From Mangifera indica (lineage: Eukaryota > Streptophyta > Magnoliopsida > Sapindales > Anacardiaceae), in the NCBI RefSeq assembly GCF_011075055.1, contig NC_058140.1, positions 18,973,945 to 19,037,944 of the forward strand: 64,000 nt of DNA. Reading direction: 5' to 3'. Positions 12,275 to 24,960 of this stretch are shown piece by piece. Below the pieces are notes generated by a model that saw only the letters and a program-made list of their open reading frames with translations, was not told where the DNA came from and ran no database searches. Every line of letters begins with the position of its first letter. Positions within the stretch are counted from its first letter, which is position 1. The position numbers and the translations under genes were made by a program.

Positions 12275-12962
12275 ATGTCAAAGTGAGCCCCGAATGAACT
12301 TTTTACATTCTACCAGTTCTTGTTTTCTTCTTCTTTTAACAAATATCTGTGATTGTCAGAACTGTTGCGTGATATCTGTAATTTGTCGGAACTATTGTGT
12401 ATAACCGTGCGAGTGAAAGAAATTCTTCATTTGTTTAGACGGGCTGCTGGAACATTTTCTAGGATTTCAGTTTTAATCCATTCCTTTTCAATATGGTAAA
12501 TATGCAATCTGTGCTAATGTTTGTATTATATCAAGTTAAACTATTACAGTTCACTGGGTCTTGTACTCAATTAAAGTTTGATGAAATGGCAACTGATGCA
12601 GAATCTATAATTCCTCAAATCAACTAAAGTATCTTCACTGAATTCGGTTGTTCCAAAATTCCAATTACGAAGTACATATGAATTTGCGGTGAATTACAAA
12701 GTTGCATATTGCTTTAAAGTAAAAATGTTACAGAAAAAGTTGATGAGAGCTTGGTGATAAAAGAGTTAAAAAAAAAACAAAAATTAATGCTGAAACTTTA
12801 TGTGCTGTTTTGAGTACACACGACTGTGTTTAGCTGATATTTAATGAGGATCTCATGGTCCCACTTATGGCCTTATCATCGTCATAGCCTTTTGTCTTGA
12901 ATCAATGACTCAAACTGGTCGGAAATAGAACGAAGAACAATCGAAAAATCATCCAATCTTAA
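12275..12962. other. Convergent spacer between RRM gene and HPPK/DHPS 3' ends
   Basis: This spacer holds the two 3' UTRs facing each other. I see no extra gene. A short A run occurs near 12770. Confidence 0.6.
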
Positions 12963-14841
12963 TCAACCACGAGATCTCCTGCGTGTTAACATTGAATCAC
13001 AGAGCTTCACGGCATCTAAATTGTCTCTCACATTATGTACCCTTACAATGTTTGCACCTCCTAAAACCCCAGTAGAAATGGAAGCAACAGTTGCAGGATC
13101 TCTCTCAACAGCAGCAGGACGATTGCAAATTTCACCTAAAAATCTCTTTCTGGAAGGTCCAATCAACACAGGAGAATGAGACACAGCCAAACTCTTACTT
13201 GCAATCTCTTTTCGTATGGCTGATAACCCAAGAAGAATGTCCAAATTATGTTCGTTTTCTTTGAAAATCCAATTCCAGGGTCAATAATAATTCTCCAAGC
13301 TGGGATACCTGATAATTCAGCATCCCTAACTCTCAAGTACAACTCAGAAGCAACCTGCTTACAAACGTCATCATACTTCAAGTTCTCCTCGTTCTGCATT
13401 GTGGATGGTCACCTCTCATATGCATTGCAACATATGGAACCTTAAGACCAGCAACAACCCCATACATGTCAGGGTCAAACTGCCCAGCAGAGACATCATT
13501 AACAATATGAGCCCCGTTGCTAACTGCCTCTGAAGCAACTTTTGAATAAAAAGTATCAACAGAGATGAGCTTCCCGTCCGTCTCAGGCATTTTTTTAATA
13601 GCTTCTAAAACAGGGATCAATCTCTCTAATTCTTCTTCAGCAGAAATTCGAATGGCATTAGGCCGTGTGGATTGTGCACCAATATCAATCATATCTGCTC
13701 CTTCTGATATCATCAAGTGAACCTGAGAAACTGCAGCATCCACTGATTGGAACTTTCCTCCATCACTAAAACTATCTGGGGTCAAATTAAGGATACCCAT
13801 GACAGAGGTCTTCTGAGACCAGTCCCATAAGCGATCTCCTAAGGGTAAAACTCTTTTTATTCCTTCCTTTCCGATCAGGGAATCACCACCCAATTTCTCC
13901 CACATGTCAAAAAGGCCACTGGGCTGTCGTGAAAATGAATGCCAGCAAGCAACTGTATCACTTTCAACAGCTGATCCCATTAAATCTAACAATGGGGCTA
14001 GCACAAATGGTCTCTCCCAAATTCTCTCATGAGGGACCATAAGTACCTCAGAATGAATACTGAATCTTCCATAGAACAATATATCCAAATCAATTGGCCT
14101 TGGACCATACCTTATACCACCAGTGCGACCCATGTCCTTCTCAATTTTCTTTAGTGTCCTCAAGAGTTCATGTGGCCCAAGTTTTGTAACACCTCTAACT
14201 GCAGAGTTGAGAAAGCAAGGTTGATTAGTTACATAGGCCGGTTCAGTTTCATACAAGCAACTATGCCTTGTGATATTTATTCCAGATTTCTTCATCAACA
14301 GCAACGCTTCATCAAAATTATAAACTCTGTTACCGACATTGCTTCCCAGAGCAATGACTACTTCCTGCTCCTGAGAATGAACTTCCACTGAGGATTCTGT
14401 TGATGAATGGAAAAAGGAAGAACATCTTGCTGCAATGAAGATCAGACGGTTATCAGAGAACTAAATTGACCAACTTCTGCTAAAGACAAAATCATAACAG
14501 ATCCAAATATTATTGTCTTTCCTTCACAATAGACCATCTGCATTCAGGGATAGAACATCTCCATTTCAACAAGCAATCAATTTTTCATCCATTTGTGACC
14601 ATAAATCAGGGTGAAACCAATAAAAAAATTTTAACTTCAAGTTATAAAAAACTTGTTAGACTTCCCTAACCCAGATACCACAATGCATAAATTATACACA
14701 AAAAACTTAGAGTTTGTATACTGATATTTGCATTTGAGCACAATACAAAAAATAATAATTTGAACCCATTCTACCTCTACAGCGCTTGTTAACACCACCA
14801 ACTACACGTTTGGCAGGCAAAAGTACATTGAGAAAGTTCAT
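12963..14841 (-). CDS. HPPK/DHPS bifunctional folate synthesis enzyme, with two apparent single-base frameshifts
   Basis: This is 6-hydroxymethyl-dihydropterin pyrophosphokinase fused to dihydropteroate synthase, two consecutive folate-pathway steps (mitochondrial in most plants, with a cytosolic paralogue in some). Exon 1 is 14775-14841 (ATG at 14841, MNFLNVLLPAKRVVGG, a short presequence). Exon 2 is 12963-14429. HPPK marks are ALGSNVGNR, RYGPRPIDLDILFYGR and VPHERIWERPFVLAPL. DHPS marks are MGILNLTPDSFSDGG, DIGAQSTRP, NDVSAGQFD and VAMHMRG, then in shifted frames IIIDPGIGFSKKT and LIGPSRKRFLG. The frame breaks near 13405-13410 (after MRGD) and again near 13250-13256 (after GFSKKT). Each break looks like one base missing next to a short homopolymer. 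No other stops are seen and the rest is well conserved. It is either an assembly or sequencing error or a recent pseudogene. The gene is head-to-head with FLN2. Confidence 0.88.
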
Positions 14842-15453
14842 CGGCCGCGGAGAGCACAAAGAAAATGATTATTGTCCTGAAAAGGATTAACGGCATTAGT
14901 CACATGAATAATATCCTTAATGAAACTTGTAGAATGATAACTGGTAAAGACTTGAAATATATAAAATAATTTTGGGCGAAGTTTAAAGATGCTAAAACCA
15001 AAGAAAGAGAAGCAAACCATACTACTCAAAATGAAAGAGATTTAATTCAAAGCTTGTACCTTTTAAAAATCAAACCCAGAACAGAAGAAGGGAAGTAGTA
15101 ATGAAACCAAGGCTGTGTTTATAATCTGTGAACCTAACGGAAACGTCGTCGTTCAGAATTGAAAGGGCGGCGGTCTTGAAATGGAGCCTCTGAAGTCTGA
15201 ACCCGTTTTCTAGGGAGTGGGTATTTTACCGCGAACCGGATCCAAAAAATAGTCATAACCGAAGGGTGGATAACTGGGTATTAGCTAATGTCGGGTTATA
15301 CCCGTTTTCTGAATCCTTTTTATAAGGGTCATCCAAGTTATGACAAACCGGCTCCAATCCGAAATACGTGCAGCCTCATCCTCTTACACTTGCGCGGTTG
15401 CACGTAGTTCCAGCTAAAACCCCGGAGGTTTTGAAAGTGGCCAAAGGGCTTCC
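14842..15453. promoter_or_regulatory. Divergent promoter region, HPPK/DHPS and FLN2
   Basis: These 612 bases lie between the two start codons. The half nearer HPPK/DHPS probably contains its 5' leader. 15120-15420 is less AT-rich, with AACGTCGTCG and a CACGTA word. There is no obvious TATA box on either side. Confidence 0.45.
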
Positions 15454-18400
15454 ATGGCTTCACTCTCTTTCACTCATTTTCTTTCTACGCTCAGGTAAGC
15501 TTTTGCTCTTTCACATTTCATTTAACTGCTACTCCACTTCCAAATTTTTGCCTTTCAATTTTCATTTCGCTGTATGTTTAAGTGGGTTTTGTTTGGTCCA
15601 ACATGTAGGTGGAATTTAAATTGGGAGTATCGATCATCGTTTAACTTAATACAACTTCAGGATTTTAGATTAAATAATAAATGGTGCCTTGCGGCTACTT
15701 CAGGGAACAAAATTGTGGAGGAAATGAGTGACAACAATGTAGTTGCAAAACAGAAGACATCCCGGAAATCTAAACGAGCAACCACCAAAAGAACTAGAAA
15801 GAAACCAGAAACTGATGTTACAGGGGAGAATTCTGGATTGGAGATAGATAATGATGCTTCAGATGAGGAAAGAGTTATTTCTGCATCAAATGAAGATACT
15901 AAGAAAACCTTACAGAGAACACGAACAAAAGGTACTCCTCATATTATTTCATGAGTGTTTCGGATTTCATGCATCTTAGTTATAATTGCTAAACCCTCGC
16001 TATATTTATGTGTAGCTGCATCAGCTTCTACTGTTGTGGAGGAAGGAAAAACCAAAAAAGTGAGGAGGAGAAAAACTAAAAAAAAGATTGGTGATGTTAC
16101 AATGGACCAAGGTGGTGATTCTGAAGTTAGTGATGTTGAGGATTCTATTTTTGCCACAAACGCAGAGGGTGAGAGTGAGGGAGACATAGAATTGGAAGAG
16201 GATGATGGAGAAGACATTAGCTTTACATATGGTTGGCCTCCACTTGTTTGTTGCTTTGGAGCTGCACAACATGGTTTTGTGCCTTCAGGAAGGCCAGCTA
16301 ACAGACTAATAGATTATGAAATCCATGAAAGAATGAAGGATGCACGATGGGCTCCAGAGAAATTTATTAGGGCTCCTGGGGGATGTGCTGGGAGTGTAGC
16401 AATAGCTCTAGCAAGTTTGGGTGGTAAGGTTGCCTTCATGGGGAAACTTGGGGATGATGACTATGGTCAGGCCATGCTATATTACTTGAATATGAGTGAT
16501 GTTCAAACACGGTCTGTTCGCATTGACAAGAGAAGGATGACAGCAGTGTCACAGATGAAGATTAGTAAGAGAGGTCGTTTTAGATTGACTCTTGCCAAAC
16601 CATGTGCAGAGGATTCTATGTCTAAGTCTGAGATCAATATTGATGTGTTGAAGGAGGTAGATTTTTATTTTAATGGCTAATATTTTATAGTAATGTAGGT
16701 AGGGAAAAAGATTAGAGTAATTGATGAATGGCTTGTTACTTTATCTTTATCAAAGTTATGGATAAGAATTTTTCAAAGTATGACGGCAATTTATCTTACC
16801 AACTGAATTTTTCCTTAATGTCTCTCTCTTTGGAATTTGTCTGATGGATTCTGACATTCCTGTTAATCTAATAATTTTTTGTAGTTGAGGATTGTTTTTT
16901 GTACCATCCCTTCATCTTTATTTTCTGTTATGAGATGTCCAGGCTTTAGGCTGAATGCATTTAGTTTTGCAGCTCTTCATTTGCTGCTTATAAGCCAAAA
17001 TGGGACTAAAATATTCATAATCAATTACCTTGTGTATATTTGATTCCAGAGAAAATAAAAATTTAAATGAATGGCCTATTTTTTCATAGTCCAACTTTCT
17101 ATGTTGCACACTGTTTGCATATCTTTCTTGATTATTAAGCCTTTTGAAGAGGTATATTACTCCTAGAAATTGATTATTTAATGACTTTTCATGCAGGCAA
17201 AGATGTTTTACTTCAGCACACATTCTCTGCTTGATAAAAACATGAGATTAACTACACTGCAAGCTGTCAAGATTTCAAAGAAACTAGGGGGGGTTATTTT
17301 TTATGATGTGAACCTTCCCTTGCCATTGTGGCAGTCTTTTGATGAAACCAAAATGTTCATACAACAAGCTTGGAATCTTGCAAATATTATTGAGGTTACT
17401 AAGCAAGAACTTGAATTTCTATGTGGTATCAAGCCCACTGAAGAATTTGACACCAAAAACAATGCAAGATCTAAGTTTGTTCACTATGAACCAGAAGTGA
17501 TTGCTCCACTTTGGCATAAAAATCTGCAGGTTTTGTTTGTTACAAATGGGACTTCTAAAATACACTATTACACAAAGGAGCACAATGGTGCAGTTCATGG
17601 CATGGAAGATCCGCCTCTTACCCCTTTCACTTCTGATATGTCAGCAGCTGGAGATGGCATCGTTGCAGGTTCGATCTTGTTAATATTTAATATTCATTGA
17701 TATGCAGTGTCACCAAGTCAGTGAAAGTCCTGTAATATTTTTCTCCATCAATTTTGTGCAGCGTCTGTTGAACTCTACATTTGTGTTGCATATACCTAAA
17801 CCCAATTGATGAATATTATATGGTGTCCTATAAAAAGGATTATGTGTTCTGTATGGACTAGCCTAAAAGTGGCACTAAATGATATAAAAATTGGTTTATA
17901 GTGTTGTGACTTCTATGGAAATTCAGAGACAAGCCTGAGGGTCTGTATGCACTAGCTTACTCTTTAAATATGCAAAGTGCTTCATTGATAAAATTAAATT
18001 CTAGCTTGGTTTAGTGCATTTTTTAATTTTTATCAAGAGCTTTCATTGGTGAAATTTACAGACACCGTTCTTCTTTGTTCTTAGTGGAAAGCTATGAAAA
18101 TATTGGTGTTGCATGCTTGCATTTTAGTATCTGCATTGTTAAAATCATAGTGTCATTATATAAATCTGTAAATTTTATACCTGTTCAACTTTAAGTGAAT
18201 GAAAAAAGGAAGAAAGAAAGAAAGATGATGAGAAAGATACCTTACAATCTTGGCTTTTTATTTAGATATTCCAATTTCAGTTCTTGATGGTACATTATGT
18301 AATAGATTATGAATTTATTGGTCAGCACTGATATGTCATATATTTTTCATTCTGTTTTGCAAAAATCTGTTTTTTTTTTAAATACATTTTCAGGTCTCAT

Positions 18401-18623
18401 GAGAATGTTGATTGTCGAGCCAGATCTCATTACTGATAATGGATACTTGGAACACATAATCAAGTTTGCTATTAACTGTGGGGTGATAGATCAATGGAAA
18501 CTAGCAAGGACTCATGGCTTCCCTCCTAATGAAGATATGGAAGAAGAAATGGAACCTGATCCAAATGGCATAAGATCAATATCAGAAAGAGAATACTGCA
18601 CGCTGAACCAGTCTGTCAGTTGA
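15454..18623 (+). CDS. FLN2: Fructokinase-like protein 2, plastid pfkB family
   Basis: This is a plastid pfkB-family protein that, as known for FLN1/FLN2, associates with thioredoxin z and the plastid-encoded RNA polymerase and is needed for chloroplast gene expression. Five exons give 568 residues in frame: 15454-15494, 15609-15931, 16016-16656, 17197-17668 and 18394-18623. The N-terminus is transit-peptide-like. A basic/acidic linker follows (SRKSKRATTKRTRKK, later EDDGEDISF), which is typical of FLN2. The kinase fold begins at YGWPPLVCCFGAAQHGFVP, with APGGCAGSVAIALASLGG. The C-terminal ATP/anion-hole motif reads SAAGDG where active kinases usually have TGAGD, so sugar kinase activity is doubtful although the catalytic Asp remains. 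The end (SISEREYCTL) resembles the FLN2 terminus. It forms a divergent pair with HPPK/DHPS. Confidence 0.92.
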
Positions 18624-20075
18624 TCCTGTTGTTAGCACTGTTCATATGTTCAATTTTGTTATATGCCTTTCCATGTACGCTTCATTGTAATGTGAAGAAA
18701 TCAGAGTCTTCTCTACCACACCACGGGTTCCGGGTTTCTGAAGGTAACTTCAATTGTGTAAACCCAATTTTTGTTGTACAACTAGACATAGAAAATTAAT
18801 CATTGACAGGTTCCCTTGACAAGTATTCTGTGTCTCCATTTCTGGCACTGTGACTTAATAACACTCCTCTTTTGAGGCAGTGAGAGAAAGGTGATGAATA
18901 CTTGTAACCAAAATATCAGTCAGAGGATCTTTAACATGCAGTAGTGAATAAAATTCTTATGTTGAGTTGTTAGTGTTGTTCTTCATAGCTCTTTGTAGAC
19001 AATAATTTTATTCTCATCTGCTACTTTTTCTAATACTATTATCAATTTTCAGTGTAATTTTAGTTATAAATCTCAAGTACTTATTCCTTTATTAGGCATA
19101 AATGAAAGTATTTAACCAAAATTCTATGTCAAGTAAGATATTATGTAAAGTTTGTAATTTATACTTATATATATATTTGCATGTTTCGTATTGTTGATAT
19201 AGATTAATGTGTTTCCTGGAATTTCAATCCTAGTAACAAATTAATACTTGAGGTTCTTAGAATTTTCTTTTTATCGAGATATTTAATATTATAACTGCAT
19301 ATAGAGATAAATTTCCATGAAATATTGAAAGAAATTATTGTATATATGACATTGCTGGATTAAAATCATTTAATATTTTATAAATTTCTAAGTTTTGCTT
19401 TGTAAGTAGTTTCTAAATAATAGAGAATACGCTATCGACTATTGAAAAAGACTTGTTTCTAGAAAGGATGGTAAAATCATGAAGTGTTAAAGATGTAGTT
19501 AACTGTTTAGGAATGGCTGTCAAAGTTGGTTCTAGAAATATTCTAATACTTGTACTTGTAGATTGTTTATGTAAGCCACTATGAATGAATAGAGTCACTC
19601 TCTTGAAAGAGATGACATGGGGATGGGGGTGATAATAATGTAGGTTGAAGAAGTTAACGCATAGATAGAGATAGCTAGAATTAGGCTGATGTCATCCTCT
19701 TATTACAGTGCTAATCATTATCCATAATTTCAATCATTATCAAACTAATTGAACTTACATCATTGTTTGTGTCATATAGCATCAGCCATTAAAACAGGTC
19801 TCTGATGTAGGGCATTCCCATTGAAAATGGAGTCTTTCTGTAAAAGACCCCATCTTTATAATGATGCTTAACCCAAATATAGACTTATATTAATAGACTT
19901 CCACTAGATCTTTTCTATCTAATTTGATATTATGTTGTATATCAAGAGTCCCACAAGTTAAACCCATGCAGCATAATGCCATATGTCAAAGGAAAGGAAG
20001 AACATAGCAAATTATATTTTTACTGAAACCCAAATGTAGATATAGGTGTTGATGCAGTAGAATAGAAATGGTTTA
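18624..20075. other. Intergenic, downstream of FLN2
   Basis: The stretch is AT-rich with no supported gene. It holds the FLN2 3' UTR up to roughly 19.0 kb; the rest is unremarkable. Confidence 0.55.
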
Positions 20076-20504
20076 TGTTACGATCCCAAATGCAAGGTAT
20101 GGGACTTGGATCCCATATTGAAAAATATGGGCAACTAGTGTTGGGTTTATATGGCCTTAGGCTCTCCCATTTCAATAACTAGCTTTTGAGGTGTAGTTCT
20201 CCTAAGGTTCGTACTATTTGGTATCAGAGTCATCACCATGTCTCCCAGTTGCAATCGTGCGGCGCGGGTGGTGACGCCAGCATTGCAGTGTTCGCCCAAG
20301 GCTAGGAGGGAGCTAGCGCACAGCCAGCCCGCATAGGCGTCGGAGCTGCGGAGCGTGGTGGTATATTACGATCCCAAATGCAAGGTATGAGACTTAGATC
20401 TCACATTGGAAAGTATGAACAACTAGTGTAGGGTTTATATGGCCTTGGGCTCTCCCATCTCAATAGCTAGCTTTTGATGTGTGATTCTCCTAATGTTCGT
20501 ATCA
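20076..20504 (+). mobile_element. TRIM: miniature LTR retrotransposon with 141-bp LTRs
   Basis: Two 141-base direct repeats (20076-20216 and 20364-20504) are about 86% identical by eye. They start TGTTACGATCC/TATTACGATCC and end CGTACTA/CGTATCA. Right after LTR1 comes TTTGGTATCAGAGTC, the primer site for initiator tRNA-Met. The internal part is only 147 bases, GC-rich and non-coding. TTTA flanks both sides (20072-20075 and 20505-20508), a plausible 4-bp target duplication. It cannot encode its own proteins and needed a helper element. The LTR divergence marks an old insertion. Confidence 0.85.
20217..20231 (+). other. Primer-binding site of the TRIM
   Basis: TTTGGTATCAGAGTC abuts LTR1. TGGTATCAGAG is complementary to the 3' end of plant initiator tRNA-Met, as used by many plant LTR elements. 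Confidence 0.8.
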
Positions 20505-21064
20505 TTTAAGTGTTTATATCAGAACTTAGTTTTCTCATTATAAAATGCAAGCCTCAATATCATCTGAAGGTAAAAGCTGATAAACAACATTAAGATTTTT
20601 CATATGATAACATTGAAGAGTAGCATTCTTGACAAAATTGACAAACTATAAAAAATTTAAAAAAAAAAAAAAAAAAAAAGATAGAGACTGCTTCATTTCA
20701 TGAAGAAATAGATATCCACTATATACCAGGAGCATAGAGGACTGCTCTTACTGCATTCTAAACGTCTGGCTTTCCCATGACTGCTATATCTGATCTTCAG
20801 TCACTCCTCCAAACAAATCAGAACCAGGAAAAAAAGAGGCATTTAAACAGGCCCCAAATTTATTTACCTCTTGTTACAAAAAGGATCATCACACTACCCA
20901 ACTTCACCATAAATGAGAGGAGAAAAGCCAAAGTGGAAAATTCAAACCAGAGCAAAATAAAAGGAGCAGAAACTAATGGAAAAAGAAAAGGATAAATTGT
21001 TTCAAATGCCTCTACTAAGACCACTACACAAACAAATGTCCACTTTGGCAAGAAATCCTTGATC
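20505..21064. other. Spacer between TRIM and the PGL gene 3' end
   Basis: It holds a 21-base A run (20659-20679) and probably the PGL 3' UTR. No gene is seen. Confidence 0.55.
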
Positions 21065-23985
21065 CTACTCACAAAATTTGACACTTTCGAGTTTTGATGC
21101 AGCTGGCTTGTCCAAAAACCAAACCAAGTTCCCATTTGTTGGCTGAACCATTCGGGAAGGCAGTACCGGGCAGTCAGGTCCCAAATCATCAACTGCCAAA
21201 TGTACAGCCTCCGCTTTGTTTTCACCTGTCACAACCATGGCTACATTTGATGCTGAGTTGATGACAGGTAAAGTGAATGTGATCCTCTCCGGAGGGGGCT
21301 TTGGGGAATCAGTGATAAAAGTTACCCATTCATCTTTCTCATCAAGCAGTGAGTGGTTAGGGAATAGGGAGGCAACATGACCATCAGAGCCCATTCCAAG
21401 AAGAATAAGATCAAACTTTGGGCAGTCACAAGTATCAGATACACTGACCATCCGTGTTTTCACTAACTGTCGAATGACAAACCCATAATCATCAGCAGCC
21501 TGTTCTGCTGACACTGAATCATTAATCGAATGCACATGACTAGGAACTATCGGCACCTGCTAATATGAAATGCATCAGGAAATGGGAACACATACGAAAT
21601 GGTGCAAAATTATTCAAATATAATGACGCAATAAACAGCTGGTACTTTAGTACAGTACAATCAAGTATCTTATTAATACTTCTGGACTACAAATAATACA
21701 CTAATAACACAGATATCAAGAATAATATTAAAACCAAATCAGGAGAGACATGCTAAATACCCAGGTTTAAGTTTAAGCAGGAATGCTCTAGTATTCCACA
21801 TCCCCATAGCTTTTTTAAAATTTAGCATACTTATTCCACCACATGCACACACACACACACATAAAAAGTGAATAGGAGAGAGAAGTCTGCCCAAAAGAAT
21901 CTGTAATACTTGAGTAATAGATATGAGTTTTGTTTGAGGATGTGTTATCTATAAATAATGACTAACAAGTCCACAAATACAGCTTAAGGAATAAAAGAAT
22001 ACAAATTCCATCTTCATTTTGATAAAACTATTGTGCATGTGCCAAATTCTACCTTCAGTTCCTCTGTATTAAAAGAATTATACCTCAGCTGAAGTATAAA
22101 GCGAAGGGATCAAAAATACAAACTCCACTGTAAACTCTGAATCCTGAGGACCTTTAATTCATCTAAAGTCCAGAAATGCATGACTCATTCATTCAGTTAT
22201 AGTTTTTACTCAAACAATTAAACCCAGTGCCTCTTTATATTAGTTTCACTTGGAAACCTAGGCAATGAAAGATGTGAATTCATTGTGCCAAAATGCTTCG
22301 ACAAAGTATGATCGATGTTTCAATTATGAAACCTAATCAGTAGAAGGACCAGTTCTCAAGTTACATATAGAAAAGCTTGAGCGTACACAGAGAAATACAT
22401 AAAAATTCAATTAGTAAAGGGTAATGAAATTGAATTTTCAAACATTCACCACCTGGACAAGCTTCCCTGAATGATAATTGGCAATTCACTTAGTTTTGTC
22501 ATATTTCTATCAAAATATACATGGGAAAGTAATTCCAATTTGAATTCTAATATTTGAGAAGTTCAACTTTTAAGTTATGCCAATCTGAATCTCTGACGAA
22601 GAATTAATGTTCAACTCAAGAGGTATCAAGTTGTTTCTTGGAGTTCCAATAAAATGATTGCCGTAGAAAAAGGCAGTAACGTGCTGTAATTGTTGTAGTT
22701 TCTATTTAATCAGAAACATGTGATCTAAAAAGTCAGCACAGAAGTTTAATCACCATAAACCTTATATTAAAAGTATGCACTATCATTATCAAAAACAAAA
22801 GTTAAAACATCCGCCATTCTTTGCCAAGTGTTTGTGAGTTGAAAAAAATAAAGATCCAGCAACAGCTTATAGTATTGAACTGGTTAATAATAACTAAAAT
22901 TCAAAAAATCTCACAAGGTCCAAACGATTAACAGACTTCTGAGTCGCTACAAAATATATCATATTTGCATGCCCATATCAGGTAACAGCTGCAGCATAGA
23001 GAAATGAGCCAAAACACAATCCTGGAATGGTCAGTGAAACTGCACTATTATTAAATGTGTACAAGTTCACATACAAGAAACTTAAATGGATAACACTTGA
23101 TAAACAAATATACTTGGTTCACAAAAATTTGATTCCAAATCATTGCATGGTATGGCATGTCATGATAAATGGAACTTAAGCAAACACCTATCATGGGAAA
23201 TATTTCACAATCCAAACTGCGTATTTAACTGATTACTGTAATGAAAAAGAGGTGAAAATGCAGAAGGTGAGAACCACCAAATGCATATGCAGAGCTAAGC
23301 TGTAGAAACTAGATGGGATGAAGACCAACCTTAAGGCGAGGTCATACTAACCCAACTCTAATTACCTGAATGCATTTGCTTGAGTAGGAGTACCACAACA
23401 AAAGAGATCAGCTTTCTTTTCTTATTTTTATGAATAGAGGAAACAAATGCTTTAAATGCTAGAGAGAGAGAGAGAGAGAGCTAATTTAAGGATTTTACTT
23501 TTCTTGAATCTTTCTTAAAGTCAAACACAGGATTAATATAGAGATAAAGTAGGAGAAGGCAAACATAGAAGACATACAAAATTGGGGAACAAACCTTCAA
23601 TAAAAGACCATCCTTTGCAAGCTTGTAATTGCTATCAACATGATTTTTCGCTACCACACGTTCATCCGCCCAGAATATATACCATTTTGCCCAGTCCACT
23701 GTCCTGTTATAAGGAGCTTCACAGAGTTTCCTGTTTCCCAACAGAATTTTAAAACCAAGAAATACAAAATCAAAATCCAAGAATCAAATATGAAAAAGGG
23801 AGGCACTGATACCCCATTAAGGCGATGAGTGAACCACCAGATAAAGCAATGGCAAAGACACCCCGCTCCTTAACAGAAGCCTCTGATAATTCAGCAATAT
23901 AATCTGCCAAGTCAGTACTAAGCTCCTCTAAACTCTCATGAATCCTCAACTCCCCTCTATCTCTGTGCACGCCAGCGAGAGCCAT
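21065..23985 (-). CDS. 6-phosphogluconolactonase, cytosolic type
   Basis: This enzyme hydrolyses 6-phosphoglucono-lactone to 6-phosphogluconate, the second step of the oxidative pentose phosphate pathway. Three exons give 266 residues: 23813-23985, 23595-23730 and 21065-21556. The ATG at 23985 gives [20 protein letters not shown]; an in-frame ATG lies upstream at about 24033, but families start near the chosen one. There is no transit peptide, so the enzyme is probably cytosolic. Motifs are [14 protein letters not shown] near residues 50-63, [11 protein letters not shown], and the family signature [17 protein letters not shown]. Intron 2 is 2.04 kb. The 5' UTR is probably split as well, since a GTAAGC donor near 24652 and a TAG acceptor near 24012 (minus strand) fit a leader intron. 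In Arabidopsis, PGL1 (At1g13700) is, as I recall, next to the AtE1 gene, whose homologue lies at 10068 here. Confidence 0.93.
21845..21861. repeat. (CA)n microsatellite in PGL intron 2
   Basis: A short run of CA units follows CATG. Confidence 0.8.
23460..23480. repeat. (AG)n microsatellite in PGL intron 2
   Basis: About ten consecutive AG units are visible. Confidence 0.9.
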
Positions 23986-24960
23986 GCTTTCAACAAGCTT
24001 AAGAACTATATCATAAAAGCAACAAGATATCAAATTCAGATTGAAGATATATATATATAAAAATGCAATATTATCATCTACAAGATTTTAACTGAAACTA
24101 ATTCAGCATTAATACCATGAAAATAAACTAGGTAAAAAACTGCGACTGCTTCAAAGAAAACGGAATAAAAGTGAAACAACCACCAACTTCAAAGATCATG
24201 AACACCAACTAAGTCATCCAACCTATCCAAACACCATGATCGAAAAAGAAAAAAAGGAAAAACTAAAATTCTCACTTAGAATCAATGAAACAAAATTGTA
24301 AACAACTTTGTTGCAAAAGGAAATGGATCATGGTATGTATGGAATCACAATTGACCTGAACAAGGGAACCAAACCAAACGCGTATGATCATTATCGTCAA
24401 GAAAAATCAAAGACCCATGTCAAAACACATCAAAAAATTAAATACAAATTAAAAAAAAAAATTCACGGCAAAAATAGATATACCCAGATCATAAGACAAT
24501 CTCACATTACAACCAGAAACTAAAAAACATACAAAGATTACATAAAAATAAATTAAAAAACAAAGAACCCACATGCAATCTATAATTTCAGTAACTGCAA
24601 CACATAGCAGAATAATTAAATACAACAAAGAAACACAGAAAGATAAATGCTTACAAGGATTAAAAAAATGAAAACAGAGAGGTGGCAAAGAGAAGTAAGA
24701 AACTGACGGAGGTGAAAGATGGGCATCAACACGAAACCATTATATAATAATAACATTTATATGCTGTATAAATACACACACACTCACGCTCTCTCTCTCT
24801 CTCTCTCTCTAATTCATTTACTGGTTTATTTATAATAAAAACTTCCTTTTCTTTTCTTGTTGACAACAAGTTGAGAAATAATTCACCTTCTGTACTTCCA
24901 CGTGCAGCCAATGATCGTGATAAAACACACAATGGATAAATATTAGATAGAGATAACAAA
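23986..24960. promoter_or_regulatory. PGL 5' leader (probably with intron) and promoter region
   Basis: On the minus strand a pyrimidine-rich leader candidate lies near 24653-24720, followed by a CTTGTAAGC donor. Upstream (24789-24810) is a (CT)n/(GA)n microsatellite of about 11 units, a frequent feature of plant promoters. No protein is supported. Confidence 0.4.
24789..24810. repeat. (CT)n microsatellite
   Basis: About eleven CT units lie upstream of the PGL leader. Confidence 0.9.

Noticed and set aside
20659..20679. Poly(A) run as possible tail of a retroposed gene
   Set aside because: No upstream coding or SINE-like sequence and no target duplication were found.
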